NCBI GenBank assembly: GCA_020341875.1
Contig: CP070839.1
Location: 543,245 to 549,898 of the forward strand
Direction of reading: 5' to 3'
Source of the DNA: Candidatus Zixiibacteriota bacterium
GTDB taxonomy: Bacteria; Zixibacteria; MSB-5A5; SM1-73
Length of the DNA stretch: 6,654 bases
Within the stretch, counting starts at the first letter, position 1. Every line of letters begins with the position of its first letter. Below the pieces are notes generated by a model. It was not told where the DNA came from, searched no databases, and saw nothing but the letters and a program-made list of their open reading frames with translations. This document shows, piece after piece, positions 1-5,364 of the stretch. Both the position numbers and the translations under genes were made by a program.

Positions 1-90
1 AACCCCAGCCCCGAAGAAGTCAAAGCGAGAGTCATTCGGACAGTCAATGACTTTTCGCCGGTGGAGCAAGTTGCACCTTTTAGAGGTTGA
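1..90 (+). CDS. Possible C-terminal end of an upstream gene
   Basis: Frame 1 is open from the window edge to a TGA at 88-90 and gives 29 residues, ending in VEQVAPFRG. The NPSPEEVKARV segment has the look of a C-terminal helix with a helix-capping proline, such as occurs near the end of uroporphyrinogen decarboxylase-like proteins. That resemblance is too short to name a family. An open frame of this length can arise by chance, so the call rests mainly on plausible amino-acid composition and on the non-coding look of the sequence after it. Confidence 0.3.
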   Translation, partial: NPSPEEVKARVIRTVNDFSPVEQVAPFRG

Positions 91-391
91 AACCACAATA
101 TGGCGACACTGATTGATTATCTGGTGTCTCTCTGAACGCCGAATCTATGCCACGAAGCCTCTGCATTTCTAACGGCTTTCTAACACCAGCCTTCATGCAA
201 CCCGAAGTATCTTGCCTGCCCTGCGGCCTACTTGATGCAACTTAACTCTTGACAGGTCAATGCGTCCCTGGTAAATTGCCGATGGCGAATGAGTTAGGTG
301 AAGAGGTGGGTTTCGAATCCCGGCCTACCCGCCGTGAACCGTACGTATCAAGACTCCGCTTTTCTGGGCTGTGCGCGGTGTGGGGGTTTTC
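91..391. other. Intergenic region and leader, no gene seen
   Basis: No convincing reading frame is present. The only short frame with an ATG, at 101, stops after 11 codons. The region holds a promoter at 249-277 and, within the predicted leader, a segment at 305-333 that resembles the T-arm and acceptor end of a tRNA (GGGTTTCGAATCCC followed by CTACCCGCC). The T-loop has one base too many and there is no matching D-arm, anticodon arm or 5' acceptor strand, so it is not an intact tRNA. The motif TTCTAAC occurs twice near 165-185, probably by chance. Confidence 0.5.
249..277 (+). promoter_or_regulatory. Sigma70-type promoter upstream of the acetyltransferase
   Basis: A perfect -35 box TTGACA (249-254) is separated by 17 bases from TAAATT (272-277), a 4/6 match to the -10 consensus. 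Transcription would start near 284 and give a leader of about 108 bases before the inferred native ATG at 392. It points towards the acetyltransferase/HEAT gene pair and may serve the whole plus-strand cluster. The call is from sequence match only. Confidence 0.5.
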
Positions 392-525
392 ATGATGGGT
401 AAATCGGAATAGTCGACACGAACGCGGACAACATCTACGACTATTCTCTGTGCGGTTACAAGAGAATCAAGCAGGAGGGCTACAAGCGGAAGACTGATTG
501 GCTAAAGCGACGTTTCAAAGAAGGG
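392..525 (+). pseudogene. Frameshifted N-terminal part of the acetyltransferase gene
   Basis: The frame of the gene at 526 stays open upstream to a TAA at 400-402. It encodes family-like sequence, including NADNIYDYSLCGYKRIKQ followed by EGYKRKTDWLKRRFKEG, that joins directly to the methionine at 526. No ATG, GTG or TTG start lies between that TAA and 526 in this frame. In the next frame, ATG ATG GGT AAA begins at 392, after a GGGGG ribosome-binding-like stretch at 382-386, and stops at a TAG (410-412). Adding one A to the AAA at 401-403 joins the two and gives MMGKIGIVDTNADNIYDY, a credible start. The restored protein would be about 258 residues. Either the gene carries a real one-base deletion, or the base was lost in sequencing or assembly. 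Confidence 0.7.
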
Positions 526-1167
526 ATGAAGGTCAAAATCCTTCATTCATCCGAGGATGGATCCGTGGGAATGATCGAGTACGTTCCAGGGGAATATGCC
601 TGGAGAGCAGTAGAAGCAGAAGGATACATGCTGATTCACTGCCTATTCATAATGCCCAAGAAACTCAAGGGGAAAGGTTATGGATCGCTTATGGTGGATG
701 AGTGCGTGAAGGATGCCAGGAAGCAGAAGATGCATGGCGTGGCAGTGGTAGCTCGCAAGGGGACCTGGATGGCAAGCAGGGAGTTGTTTCTGAAAAACGG
801 CTTTGAGCTTGTCGACACCGCACCACCGGACTTTGAGTTGCTCGTCAAGAAGTTCAAAAAAAGCGCGCCTTCGCCCAAGTTCAAAGACGATTGGAACAGG
901 AGACTGCGCAAGTACGATAAAGGCTTGACCATCATTCGATCAGATCAATGTCCTTATGTCGCCAAAGCGCTCAGGGAAATCTGCGAGACAGCGCAAAAGA
1001 CTTATGGTATTAAGCCGAGAGTTATCGAACTGAAAAGCGGCAAAGACGCGCAACGCGCCCCTTCGCCATTCGGAGTCTTCAGCATCATCCTTCATGGTAA
1101 GCTGGTGGCCGATCATCCCATAAGCAACACCAGGTTTGTGAACATCATGAAAAAGGAACTGAAATAG
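526..1167 (+). CDS. GNAT N-acetyltransferase with C-terminal YoaP-like domain
   Basis: This is a cytosolic acetyl-CoA-dependent transferase of unknown substrate. Using the 213-residue open part, the GNAT acetyl-CoA loop is KGKGYG at 48-53, followed by a helix and the strand GVAVVA. The segment FLKNGFELVDTAPP (88-101) is the usual end of the GNAT core. A second domain follows from about 113: SPKFKDDW, then LTIIRSDQCPY (134-144) and a thioredoxin-like tail with KDAQRAPSPFGVF. This matches the YoaP-like domain found fused to GNATs. I recall many relatives having a cysteine where this protein has G172 (KSGKDAQ). ATG 526 is probably not the native start: the GAAGGG next to it leaves no spacing, and homologous-looking coding sequence continues upstream to a frameshift near 401-403. 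A protein begun at 526 would lack the first GNAT elements. The HEAT-like gene starts one base after the stop, suggesting co-transcription. Confidence 0.85.
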   Translation: MKVKILHSSEDGSVGMIEYVPGEYAWRAVEAEGYMLIHCLFIMPKKLKGKGYGSLMVDECVKDARKQKMHGVAVVARKGTWMASRELFLKNGFELVDTAPPDFELLVKKFKKSAPSPKFKDDWNRRLRKYDKGLTIIRSDQCPYVAKALREICETAQKTYGIKPRVIELKSGKDAQRAPSPFGVFSIILHGKLVADHPISNTRFVNIMKKELK

Positions 1168-1168
1168 T

Positions 1169-1789
1169 ATGCTAACCGAGTTGAGCAAGAAAAGCATCAA
1201 CGTCAAGAAGGTAGCCAAGAGGGCCTTGGAAGATAAGTCAGTACTATCCGAACTTCTTGAAGGGGTGCTCTCCAAAAAGGAGACAATCAGATTCAATAGC
1301 TTCAAGGTCCTGATGTTTATCAGCGAGGAGCACCCGAAGGTGTTGTATGCCAGGTGGGATTTCTTTGCCGATCTGTTGAGCAGCCCAAACACCTATTTCA
1401 AATACATTGCCATTTATATCATAACAAACCTTACCAAGGTTGATACAAAGAGCAGATTCGAGACGATATTCAACAGGTTTTACGCTCTGCTCGATGATAA
1501 GAGCATGATTCCCGCCTCGCACGTTGCAGGCAACTCCGCAAAGATTGTCAAGGCAAAACCGAAACTGCAGACCAAGATTACGAATAAGTTACTGGCTATA
1601 GATAAGACGCATCACCACCCAGAACGCCGAGACCTGATCAAAGGCTATGCCATCGAAGCCTTCTCCGACTATTTTGAGGGAGCCAAGAACAAGAGGAAGA
1701 TCTTAAATTTCGTCCAGGCACAAACTGAAAGCAAGAGTCCGAGGACGAGAAAGAAGGCGAAGGAATTCCTGAAGAAGTGGGAAGAGTAG
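1169..1789 (+). CDS. HEAT-repeat-like helical protein
   Basis: The 206-residue protein is soluble, basic and almost entirely helical, with no signal peptide or membrane segment. Successive helix pairs fit HEAT/ARM-type repeats: residues 23-54 (VLSELLEGVL, then FNSFKVLMFISEEHP), 61-90 (RWDFFADLLSS, then YFKYIAIYIITNLTKVD), 98-124 (IFNRFYALLDD, then ASHVAGNSAKIV) and a last pair from about 158 (DLIKGYAIEAFSDYF). The C-terminus is rich in lysine (RKKAKEFLKKWEE). Such proteins usually act as protein-binding scaffolds, and no catalytic motif is visible. The ATG lies one base after the acetyltransferase stop, with AAGGA at 1153-1157 as a ribosome-binding site 11 bases upstream. The coupling suggests a shared role, perhaps binding a target for acetylation, but that is speculation. 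Confidence 0.75.
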   Translation: MLTELSKKSINVKKVAKRALEDKSVLSELLEGVLSKKETIRFNSFKVLMFISEEHPKVLYARWDFFADLLSSPNTYFKYIAIYIITNLTKVDTKSRFETIFNRFYALLDDKSMIPASHVAGNSAKIVKAKPKLQTKITNKLLAIDKTHHHPERRDLIKGYAIEAFSDYFEGAKNKRKILNFVQAQTESKSPRTRKKAKEFLKKWEE

Positions 1790-1850
1790 CACTCCTGAGA
1801 CTATTGAGCGTACCAATACAAATGCACAGCGCCGGAGACGGAATCTGGAC

Positions 1851-2267
1851 ATGATATTGAAATATGCCGCAGCATGGCTCCTGATGCCGATCATCGGAAT
1901 CATAAACGGGGTAATCCGACAATACGGATACTCCGACGCTCTGGGTGAGCTGCTTGCACACCAGGTCTCGACGTTGACCGGACTCGTCCTCTTCGGCCTC
2001 TATATCTGGGCGCTCTCGCTTCTTTGGAGAATCCGGTCGTCTGCCGAAGCCATAGCGATTGGGCTGATATGGTTGACTCTAACCATAGCATTTGAGTTTC
2101 TGTTCGGGCGTTACGTCATGAACCAACCCTGGAGCAGACTTCTTCACGATTACAACATCTTCCGAGGCAGGCTCTGGGTGCTGGTTCTGCTCTGGGTTAC
2201 GTTAGCGCCGTATGTCTTCTACAGACTCTCCACCCGATCGGAGTGCGAGCCGGTTTCCCAAGAATAA
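1851..2267 (+). CDS. Small four-helix membrane protein, function unknown
   Basis: The 138-residue protein has four predicted membrane segments at about residues 4-21, 40-60, 67-86 and 107-125. Between the third and fourth lies a polar, conserved-looking stretch, FEFLFGRYVMNQPWSRLLHD (81-100), followed by YNIFRGRLW. Aromatic and charged residues there suggest a functional loop at the membrane surface. I recall similar small uncharacterised membrane proteins in many bacteria but know no function for them. The start at 1851 is preceded by GGAGAC at about 1834-1839, a moderate ribosome-binding site. It follows the HEAT-like gene by 61 bases and precedes the next gene by 19, so it probably belongs to the same transcription unit. 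Confidence 0.75.
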   Translation: MILKYAAAWLLMPIIGIINGVIRQYGYSDALGELLAHQVSTLTGLVLFGLYIWALSLLWRIRSSAEAIAIGLIWLTLTIAFEFLFGRYVMNQPWSRLLHDYNIFRGRLWVLVLLWVTLAPYVFYRLSTRSECEPVSQE

Positions 2268-2274
2268 TAACTGC

Positions 2275-2289
2275 AAGGGCGAAGAAGTG
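2275..2289 (+). promoter_or_regulatory. Ribosome-binding site fixing a GTG start at 2287
   Basis: AAGGG at 2275-2279 lies seven bases before GTG (2287-2289). The alternative ATG at 2212 is in the same frame but lies inside the preceding membrane-protein gene, has no ribosome-binding sequence, and adds a low-complexity polar stretch (SSTDSPPDRSASRFPKNNN) that looks like out-of-frame reading of that gene. Confidence 0.6.
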
Positions 2290-3015
2290 AACAACACCGA
2301 TTTTGAGAGATCGTGGCTGTCGAAGTTCTCCTCTTGTCTGGACAAGATTGCAGGGGAAGATACAAGAGAGAAGATATTGCAGGGCAGCGAAAGGCTCACA
2401 TCGGATTCTCATTCGAACGCAGTTATTGAGTGGACCAGACAGGCGATGGATCGCCTGGACGCCCTTGTGGATGAAGAAAAGAGAATAGGGGTCATGATCG
2501 GCTGTGCCTGTCAGTTTCCGGAGTCTGATTTGCAGGAGATAAGGAAGGCATATGAACAGACCAGAGACATTGATCTGGCCCATACGATGTTGCAGGAGAA
2601 ATTCCTGTCGTTTCTGAGGGATTCTTTGAAACTGGGTGACGAGCTTGTAGAGGATATTGTAAATCGGAGATGGGGCTTAGCCGGAGTAAGGAAAGGAAAC
2701 ACGATCATTGCCACCAAGATTCCTAAAAGCGGCAACCTGGTGGAGTACCTGAGGGAGACGGATCCAGAAAAGAAACGAGCGCTTTATTGTCACTGCCCCA
2801 GAGTCCGAGAAGTAATAGGATCGAACACGAGAATCTCCCCAACCTACTGTTACTGCGGGGCTGGATTCTATAAAGGGATATGGGAATATATCTTGCAGCA
2901 ACCGGTGAAGGTCGAGTTGCTTGAGTCAGTGCTGCTGGGGGATGATGTCTGCAAGGTGGCGATACATCTGCCGCCGGCGGACAAACGAGGGGAAGGAGAC
3001 TTTCCTCGTCCTTGA
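2287..3015 (+). CDS. Cysteine-rich protein resembling DUF6144 / V4R-like family
   Basis: Taking the GTG start, the protein has 242 residues and is cytosolic. The N-terminal half is helical (residues 8-125). The C-terminal half carries paired cysteines: GCAC (72-75), YCHC (167-170), YCYCGAGFYKGIWE (187-200), and GDDVC (218-222) followed by KVAIHLP. The final pattern, an acidic GD-x-x-C strand ending in a hydrophobic strand, is typical of V4R (4-vinyl reductase-like) and L-2-amino-thiazoline-4-carboxylate hydrolase-like proteins. The ISPTYCYCGAG block matches what I remember of DUF6144 proteins. The cysteines could bind a metal such as zinc or an iron-sulfur cluster, but no activity can be assigned. 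The last 12 residues (from ADKRGEG) are low-complexity and run towards a repeat-rich spacer, so the original C-terminus may have been altered. It is 19 bases downstream of the membrane protein. Confidence 0.7.
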   Translation: MNNTDFERSWLSKFSSCLDKIAGEDTREKILQGSERLTSDSHSNAVIEWTRQAMDRLDALVDEEKRIGVMIGCACQFPESDLQEIRKAYEQTRDIDLAHTMLQEKFLSFLRDSLKLGDELVEDIVNRRWGLAGVRKGNTIIATKIPKSGNLVEYLRETDPEKKRALYCHCPRVREVIGSNTRISPTYCYCGAGFYKGIWEYILQQPVKVELLESVLLGDDVCKVAIHLPPADKRGEGDFPRP

Positions 3016-3030
3016 TATCTGAAAGCGTAG

Positions 3031-3051
3031 GGACAGGGCTTGTCCCTGTCC
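3031..3051. repeat. Short palindromic repeat, 8-bp perfect stem
   Basis: GGACAGGG (3031-3038) and CCCTGTCC (3044-3051) form a perfect stem with loop CTTGT. It lies 15 bases after the stop codon at 3015. There is no T-run after it, so it is more likely a dispersed GGGACAGG-type intergenic repeat, or a 3'-end mRNA stabiliser, than an intrinsic terminator. Confidence 0.5.
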
Positions 3052-3102
3052 GTCCCGCTTGCCTGGAAGCGTCTATCGCACCGAGGGAGGGGAAAAGGGT
3101 CT

Positions 3103-3130
3103 CCTCTCCCTTGATGGGAGAGGATCAAGG
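3103..3130. repeat. Palindromic intergenic repeat with two alternative stems
   Basis: CCTCTCCC (3103-3110) pairs with GGGAGAGG (3116-3123) around loop TTGAT. Alternatively, CCTTGAT (3109-3115) pairs with ATCAAGG (3124-3130) around GGGAGAGG. The two structures exclude each other. The motif with its GGTGAGGGTGA tail resembles a short repeat I recall being scattered between genes in many bacterial and metagenomic genomes. It lies between the DUF6144-like and YdeI-like genes. Confidence 0.55.
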
Positions 3131-3171
3131 TGAGGGTGATCTCTCCAGTCAGCAGGAAACAATCCTCTGGC

Positions 3172-3177
3172 GAGGAA
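3172..3177 (+). promoter_or_regulatory. Ribosome-binding site supporting the GTG start at 3185
   Basis: GAGGAA lies seven bases before GTG (3185-3187). No ATG in this frame lies close by, and the protein beginning MKQDKTLYVVNRDDW aligns with the usual family N-terminus, so the GTG start is favoured. Confidence 0.6.
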
Positions 3178-3184
3178 GTACAGT

Positions 3185-3763
3185 GTGAAACAAGACAAAA
3201 CGCTGTATGTAGTCAACCGTGATGACTGGCGGGCATGGCTGAACAAGAATTACAACCGCCAAAAAGAGGTATGGCTGATCTATTATAAGAAGCATACCGG
3301 CAAGCCTCGAATCCCTTATGACGATGCGGTCGAGGAGGCAATATGCTTTGGGTGGATAGATAGCACGGTAAAAAGGATAGATGAGCAGAAGTACGCTCAG
3401 AAGTTCACGCCCCGCAATGAGAAGAGCAACTGGTCCAGGTTGAACAGAAAAAGGGCCAGGAAGATGATTAAGGCAGGGAAGATGACCAAAGTAGGCCTGG
3501 CCAAATTCAAACAAGCGGGGCAACAAGAGAACGAAGAGACACAAGACAAACCGCCCCAGAAGAGACTTGTTACTCCGCCTGATCTGAAGAAGGCATTGTT
3601 GGCGAACAAGAAGGCTCTGGAGAATTTCAACAACTTTGCCCCCGGCTACCGGAGACTGTATATCGGGTGGATAACTGCTGCAAAGCGCAAAGAAACCCGG
3701 GAGAAGCGAGTCAAAGAGACCGTCAGACGGTCCGCTCAGGGCAAGAAGCCTGGCATGATGTGA
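3185..3763 (+). CDS. YdeI/OmpD-associated family protein
   Basis: The 192-residue length is normal for the YdeI/OmpD-associated (OmdA) family. The N-terminal domain contains DDWRAWLNKN (13-22), VWLIYYKKHTGK (29-40) and the family signature EAICFGWIDS (51-60). These are followed by YAQKFTPRNEKSNWS (70-84) with the conserved R and SxWS. A basic linker at 85-130 leads to the C-terminal segment FAPGYRRLYIGWITAAKRKE (151-170), which is the OmdA signature. Members are small cytosolic proteins. Some have been linked to bacteriocin or antimicrobial-peptide protection in enterobacteria, but the molecular activity is not established. It has its own spacer of 169 bases with hairpins upstream and converges on the minus-strand gene downstream, so it may be transcribed alone. 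Confidence 0.9.
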   Translation: MKQDKTLYVVNRDDWRAWLNKNYNRQKEVWLIYYKKHTGKPRIPYDDAVEEAICFGWIDSTVKRIDEQKYAQKFTPRNEKSNWSRLNRKRARKMIKAGKMTKVGLAKFKQAGQQENEETQDKPPQKRLVTPPDLKKALLANKKALENFNNFAPGYRRLYIGWITAAKRKETREKRVKETVRRSAQGKKPGMM

Positions 3764-3799
3764 TTGTGAGTCAGGAGCCCCGTGCCGCTGAAAGCTTGT

Positions 3800-3870
3800 A
3801 GGTCGGATATGTCCCCCGTGGGACTATCCGACATCTGATGTCCGAAAGTCCTCACGGACATTTCGGACCT
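3800..3870. repeat. 71-bp double-hairpin repeat, copy 1
   Basis: The element consists of two adjacent, related hairpins. Hairpin A: GTCGGATA (3802-3809), a bulged T, and GTCCC pair with GGGAC and TATCCGAC (3825-3832) around loop CCGT. Hairpin B: GTCCGAA (3840-3846) and GTCC pair with GGAC and TTCGGAC (3862-3868) around loop TCAC. The outermost AGGTC and GACCT (3800-3804 and 3866-3870) are also complementary, so the whole element is an imperfect palindrome. A diverged copy lies at 5365-5429. The design resembles REP/BIME-type or MITE-like intergenic elements. Confidence 0.75.
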
Positions 3871-3897
3871 AGGTGCTGATTCATTTCACCCTCCCTT

Positions 3898-4030
3898 TTA
3901 TTCCCTCCCACTTGTGGTGAGCTTGTGCTTCGACCTCGCTCCCTTCAACCTTGCTCAGGGACAGTGAGCGAAGCCGAACTGTCAGCACCATGACCCTGTC
4001 GAATGGTCGAACCATCAAGGGAGGGAATAA
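3898..4030. repeat. 133-bp nested palindrome with 12-bp terminal inverted repeats
   Basis: TTATTCCCTCCC (3898-3909) and GGGAGGGAATAA (4019-4030) are perfect inverted repeats. The stem can continue, with bulges, through CTTG/CAAG and TGGT/ACCA. Inside, TTCGACCTCGCTC (3929-3941) and GAGCGAAGCCGAA (3966-3978) form a second stem with 11 of 13 positions complementary. The core GCTCAGGGACAGTGAGCGAAG resembles short repeats common between genes in metagenomic genomes. It contains no gene. It could be a non-autonomous mobile element or act as a two-way transcription barrier between the convergent genes. Confidence 0.65.
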
Positions 4031-4079
4031 GATGATAGACCCCGCCCGACGAGCGGTCCGGCTTGGGGCCTATCTCATC
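4031..4079 (-). terminator. Possible terminator of the minus-strand gene
   Basis: On the minus strand the stem is built from GATGA/TCATC, TAG/CTA, CCCC (4040-4043) with GGGG (4065-4068), and GCC/GGC, interrupted by small bulges. It overlaps the stop codon of the gene ending at 4070. The following minus-strand sequence, TCTATCATCTTATT, is only moderately T-rich. This makes a weak intrinsic terminator at best. Confidence 0.35.
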
Positions 4080-5137
4080 AGAAGCATTCTCCTGGTTTCA
4101 ACGAAGTCCGGAGACTTAAGCCGGTAGAAATAAACTCCGCTGGCCACCTCCTCACTGGAATCGTCCCTTCCGTCCCATGTGGTCAGGTGGCGTCCTGTCG
4201 TGAAGTCACGATAGACCAGAGCTCTCACCCTCTGGCCCAGGATGTTGAAGACGTCAACCCTCACCTCTCCTGATTTGGGGAGGACGAATTCAATGCTGGT
4301 GGTCGGATTGAAGGGATTGGGGTAATTCTGAGATAACTGATAGCCATCGATGTTTCCGGTATCGTCGTCATCCTGTAGGGTGTCCTCGTTATCTGACGGG
4401 CAAAAGGCAAGAACCTCCCTGGCGGCCTGGAGAATCGATTTCGTGCTCTCGCTCTGGACGAAGACCACCACGCCCAGATGATCCGGATCGCAACTGGGAT
4501 CTATGTCAAACTCTCTGTTCACCACGGCTGAGTCTCCCTTCGAACTTAAGCTCAGATTTTCTGCGGGAAGGATTTCGCGCACCACATAATCAAACCGGTC
4601 GTCGACGTCATTCTCGTAGATGACGATATGCGCTTTCAGGTCCGTCGCAGACAGCGGCTGGAGAGCTTTTATGGTGGCGGTCGCCTGGTAAGGCATGACC
4701 CCCAGCTCTATGCTCAGCGGGCTGCGAACGTTCAGCCTGTCGATGACGTGGCCCCGATAAGTATCGTAGACTCCAGACGATGCCCCCACCACGTTGACCA
4801 GGCCATCGAACCAGGTGTTTGGAATACTGAACGGTCCCGGAACGTACCATCGAGCGCGATCCTCTCCCTCTGGTATGGCAAGTCCATCCGCCCAATGGTA
4901 CTCCAGTACAATCAGACTGTCGGGCCCGAATTCCCGGGAAAGTGAATCGAGGGCCGTGGAAGCGAGGGAACAATTCTGGCACCAGGTGGCCCCGAAGACT
5001 TCAGCCAGGACGGTCCTTTCTTCTCCAGCGGATGGTGAGAGAAGCGATTCTGCCATGGTCGCCGTGGCCGAGGGTGCCGAAGGCAAGGTGCACAGCGCCA
5101 GCAGTCCGATGATCAACCCAGTTCTTGACTTCATCAT
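4070..5137 (-). CDS. Exported thioredoxin-fold protein with T9SS/FlgD-like C-terminal domain
   Basis: The 355-residue protein starts with a signal peptide (basic MMKSR, hydrophobic GLIIGLLALCTL, likely cleavage after ATA at 24-26). A thioredoxin-like domain follows, with VFGATWCQNCSLA (48-60; CQNC at 53-56) and SIPNTWFDG (104-112) holding the expected cis-proline. This arrangement is typical of Omp28-like secreted proteins. A beta-rich section runs to about 248 (C216 and C246 might pair), then an acidic linker (about 250-264). Residues 269-355 form a FlgD-like Ig domain, beginning NYPNPFNPTT and ending in the ASGVYFYRL strand and RRMLLMR, as in type IX secretion cargo of FCB bacteria. It is therefore probably moved across the outer membrane or displayed on the surface. 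GGGGG (minus strand, 5143-5147) lies 5 bases before ATG 5137 and 8 before the second ATG (5134), which may be the true start. It may reduce or rearrange disulfides outside the cell; the substrate is unknown. Confidence 0.88.
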   Translation of the reverse strand: MMKSRTGLIIGLLALCTLPSAPSATATMAESLLSPSAGEERTVLAEVFGATWCQNCSLASTALDSLSREFGPDSLIVLEYHWADGLAIPEGEDRARWYVPGPFSIPNTWFDGLVNVVGASSGVYDTYRGHVIDRLNVRSPLSIELGVMPYQATATIKALQPLSATDLKAHIVIYENDVDDRFDYVVREILPAENLSLSSKGDSAVVNREFDIDPSCDPDHLGVVVFVQSESTKSILQAAREVLAFCPSDNEDTLQDDDDTGNIDGYQLSQNYPNPFNPTTSIEFVLPKSGEVRVDVFNILGQRVRALVYRDFTTGRHLTTWDGRDDSSEEVASGVYFYRLKSPDFVETRRMLLMR

Positions 5138-5279
5138 GTGATCCCCCGTTCAAAGATACCCATCGTGGTAAACAAGGCGAAGAAGGTTAATCAGACCCTG
5201 TAAGTCTACTTTCTTCTCAAAGAAAAAGGGGCTTTCCGAATCTAAGCTCCTTCCTTGTCGCCGAACGATGGTGCTGAGG

Positions 5280-5285
5280 ATTATA
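5280..5285 (-). promoter_or_regulatory. Possible -10 box for the minus-strand gene
   Basis: The minus strand reads TATAAT here, a perfect -10 match, about 143 bases before the start codon. No good -35 lies 16-18 bases upstream; CCTACA is the nearest at 18. FCB bacteria often use different -35/-10 consensus sequences, so the site remains uncertain. Confidence 0.25.
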
Positions 5286-5308
5286 CGAAAACAAGAAGCC
5301 AAGTGTAG

Positions 5309-5333
5309 GCTCGGGTCCGAAGGGACCCTGAGC
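5309..5333. repeat. GC-rich hairpin in the divergent intergenic region
   Basis: GCTC plus GGGTCC (5309-5318) pair with GGACCC (5323-5328) and GAGC (5330-5333) around a GAAG tetraloop, with one bulged T. The ten-pair stem sits just upstream of the minus-strand TATAAT and about 30 bases before the second double-hairpin repeat. No T-run follows on either strand. It may be part of the same dispersed-repeat cluster. Confidence 0.5.
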
Positions 5334-5364
5334 GATGTTTGCGCAGAACTTCGCCAGAGCCAAA

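Noticed and set aside
305..333. Functional tRNA gene
   Set aside because: The T-loop is one base too long, and no D-arm, anticodon arm or 5' acceptor strand can be found upstream.
940..1392. 150-residue minus-strand frame
   Set aside because: It lies opposite two well-supported plus-strand genes and shows no domain of its own; a shadow frame.
2212..2286. ATG 2212 as the start of the DUF6144-like gene
   Set aside because: It overlaps the membrane-protein gene by 56 bases, lacks a ribosome-binding site and adds low-complexity sequence. GTG 2287 has AAGGG at proper spacing.
5090..5137. Lipoprotein signal in the secreted protein (LALC at 13-16)
   Set aside because: The residue before the cysteine is leucine, not the small residue required by a lipobox, and a standard cleavage site (ATA) follows.
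4628..5141. Plus-strand frames opposite the secreted-protein gene
   Set aside because: They are shadows of the minus-strand gene, which has a signal peptide, a thioredoxin motif and a sorting domain.
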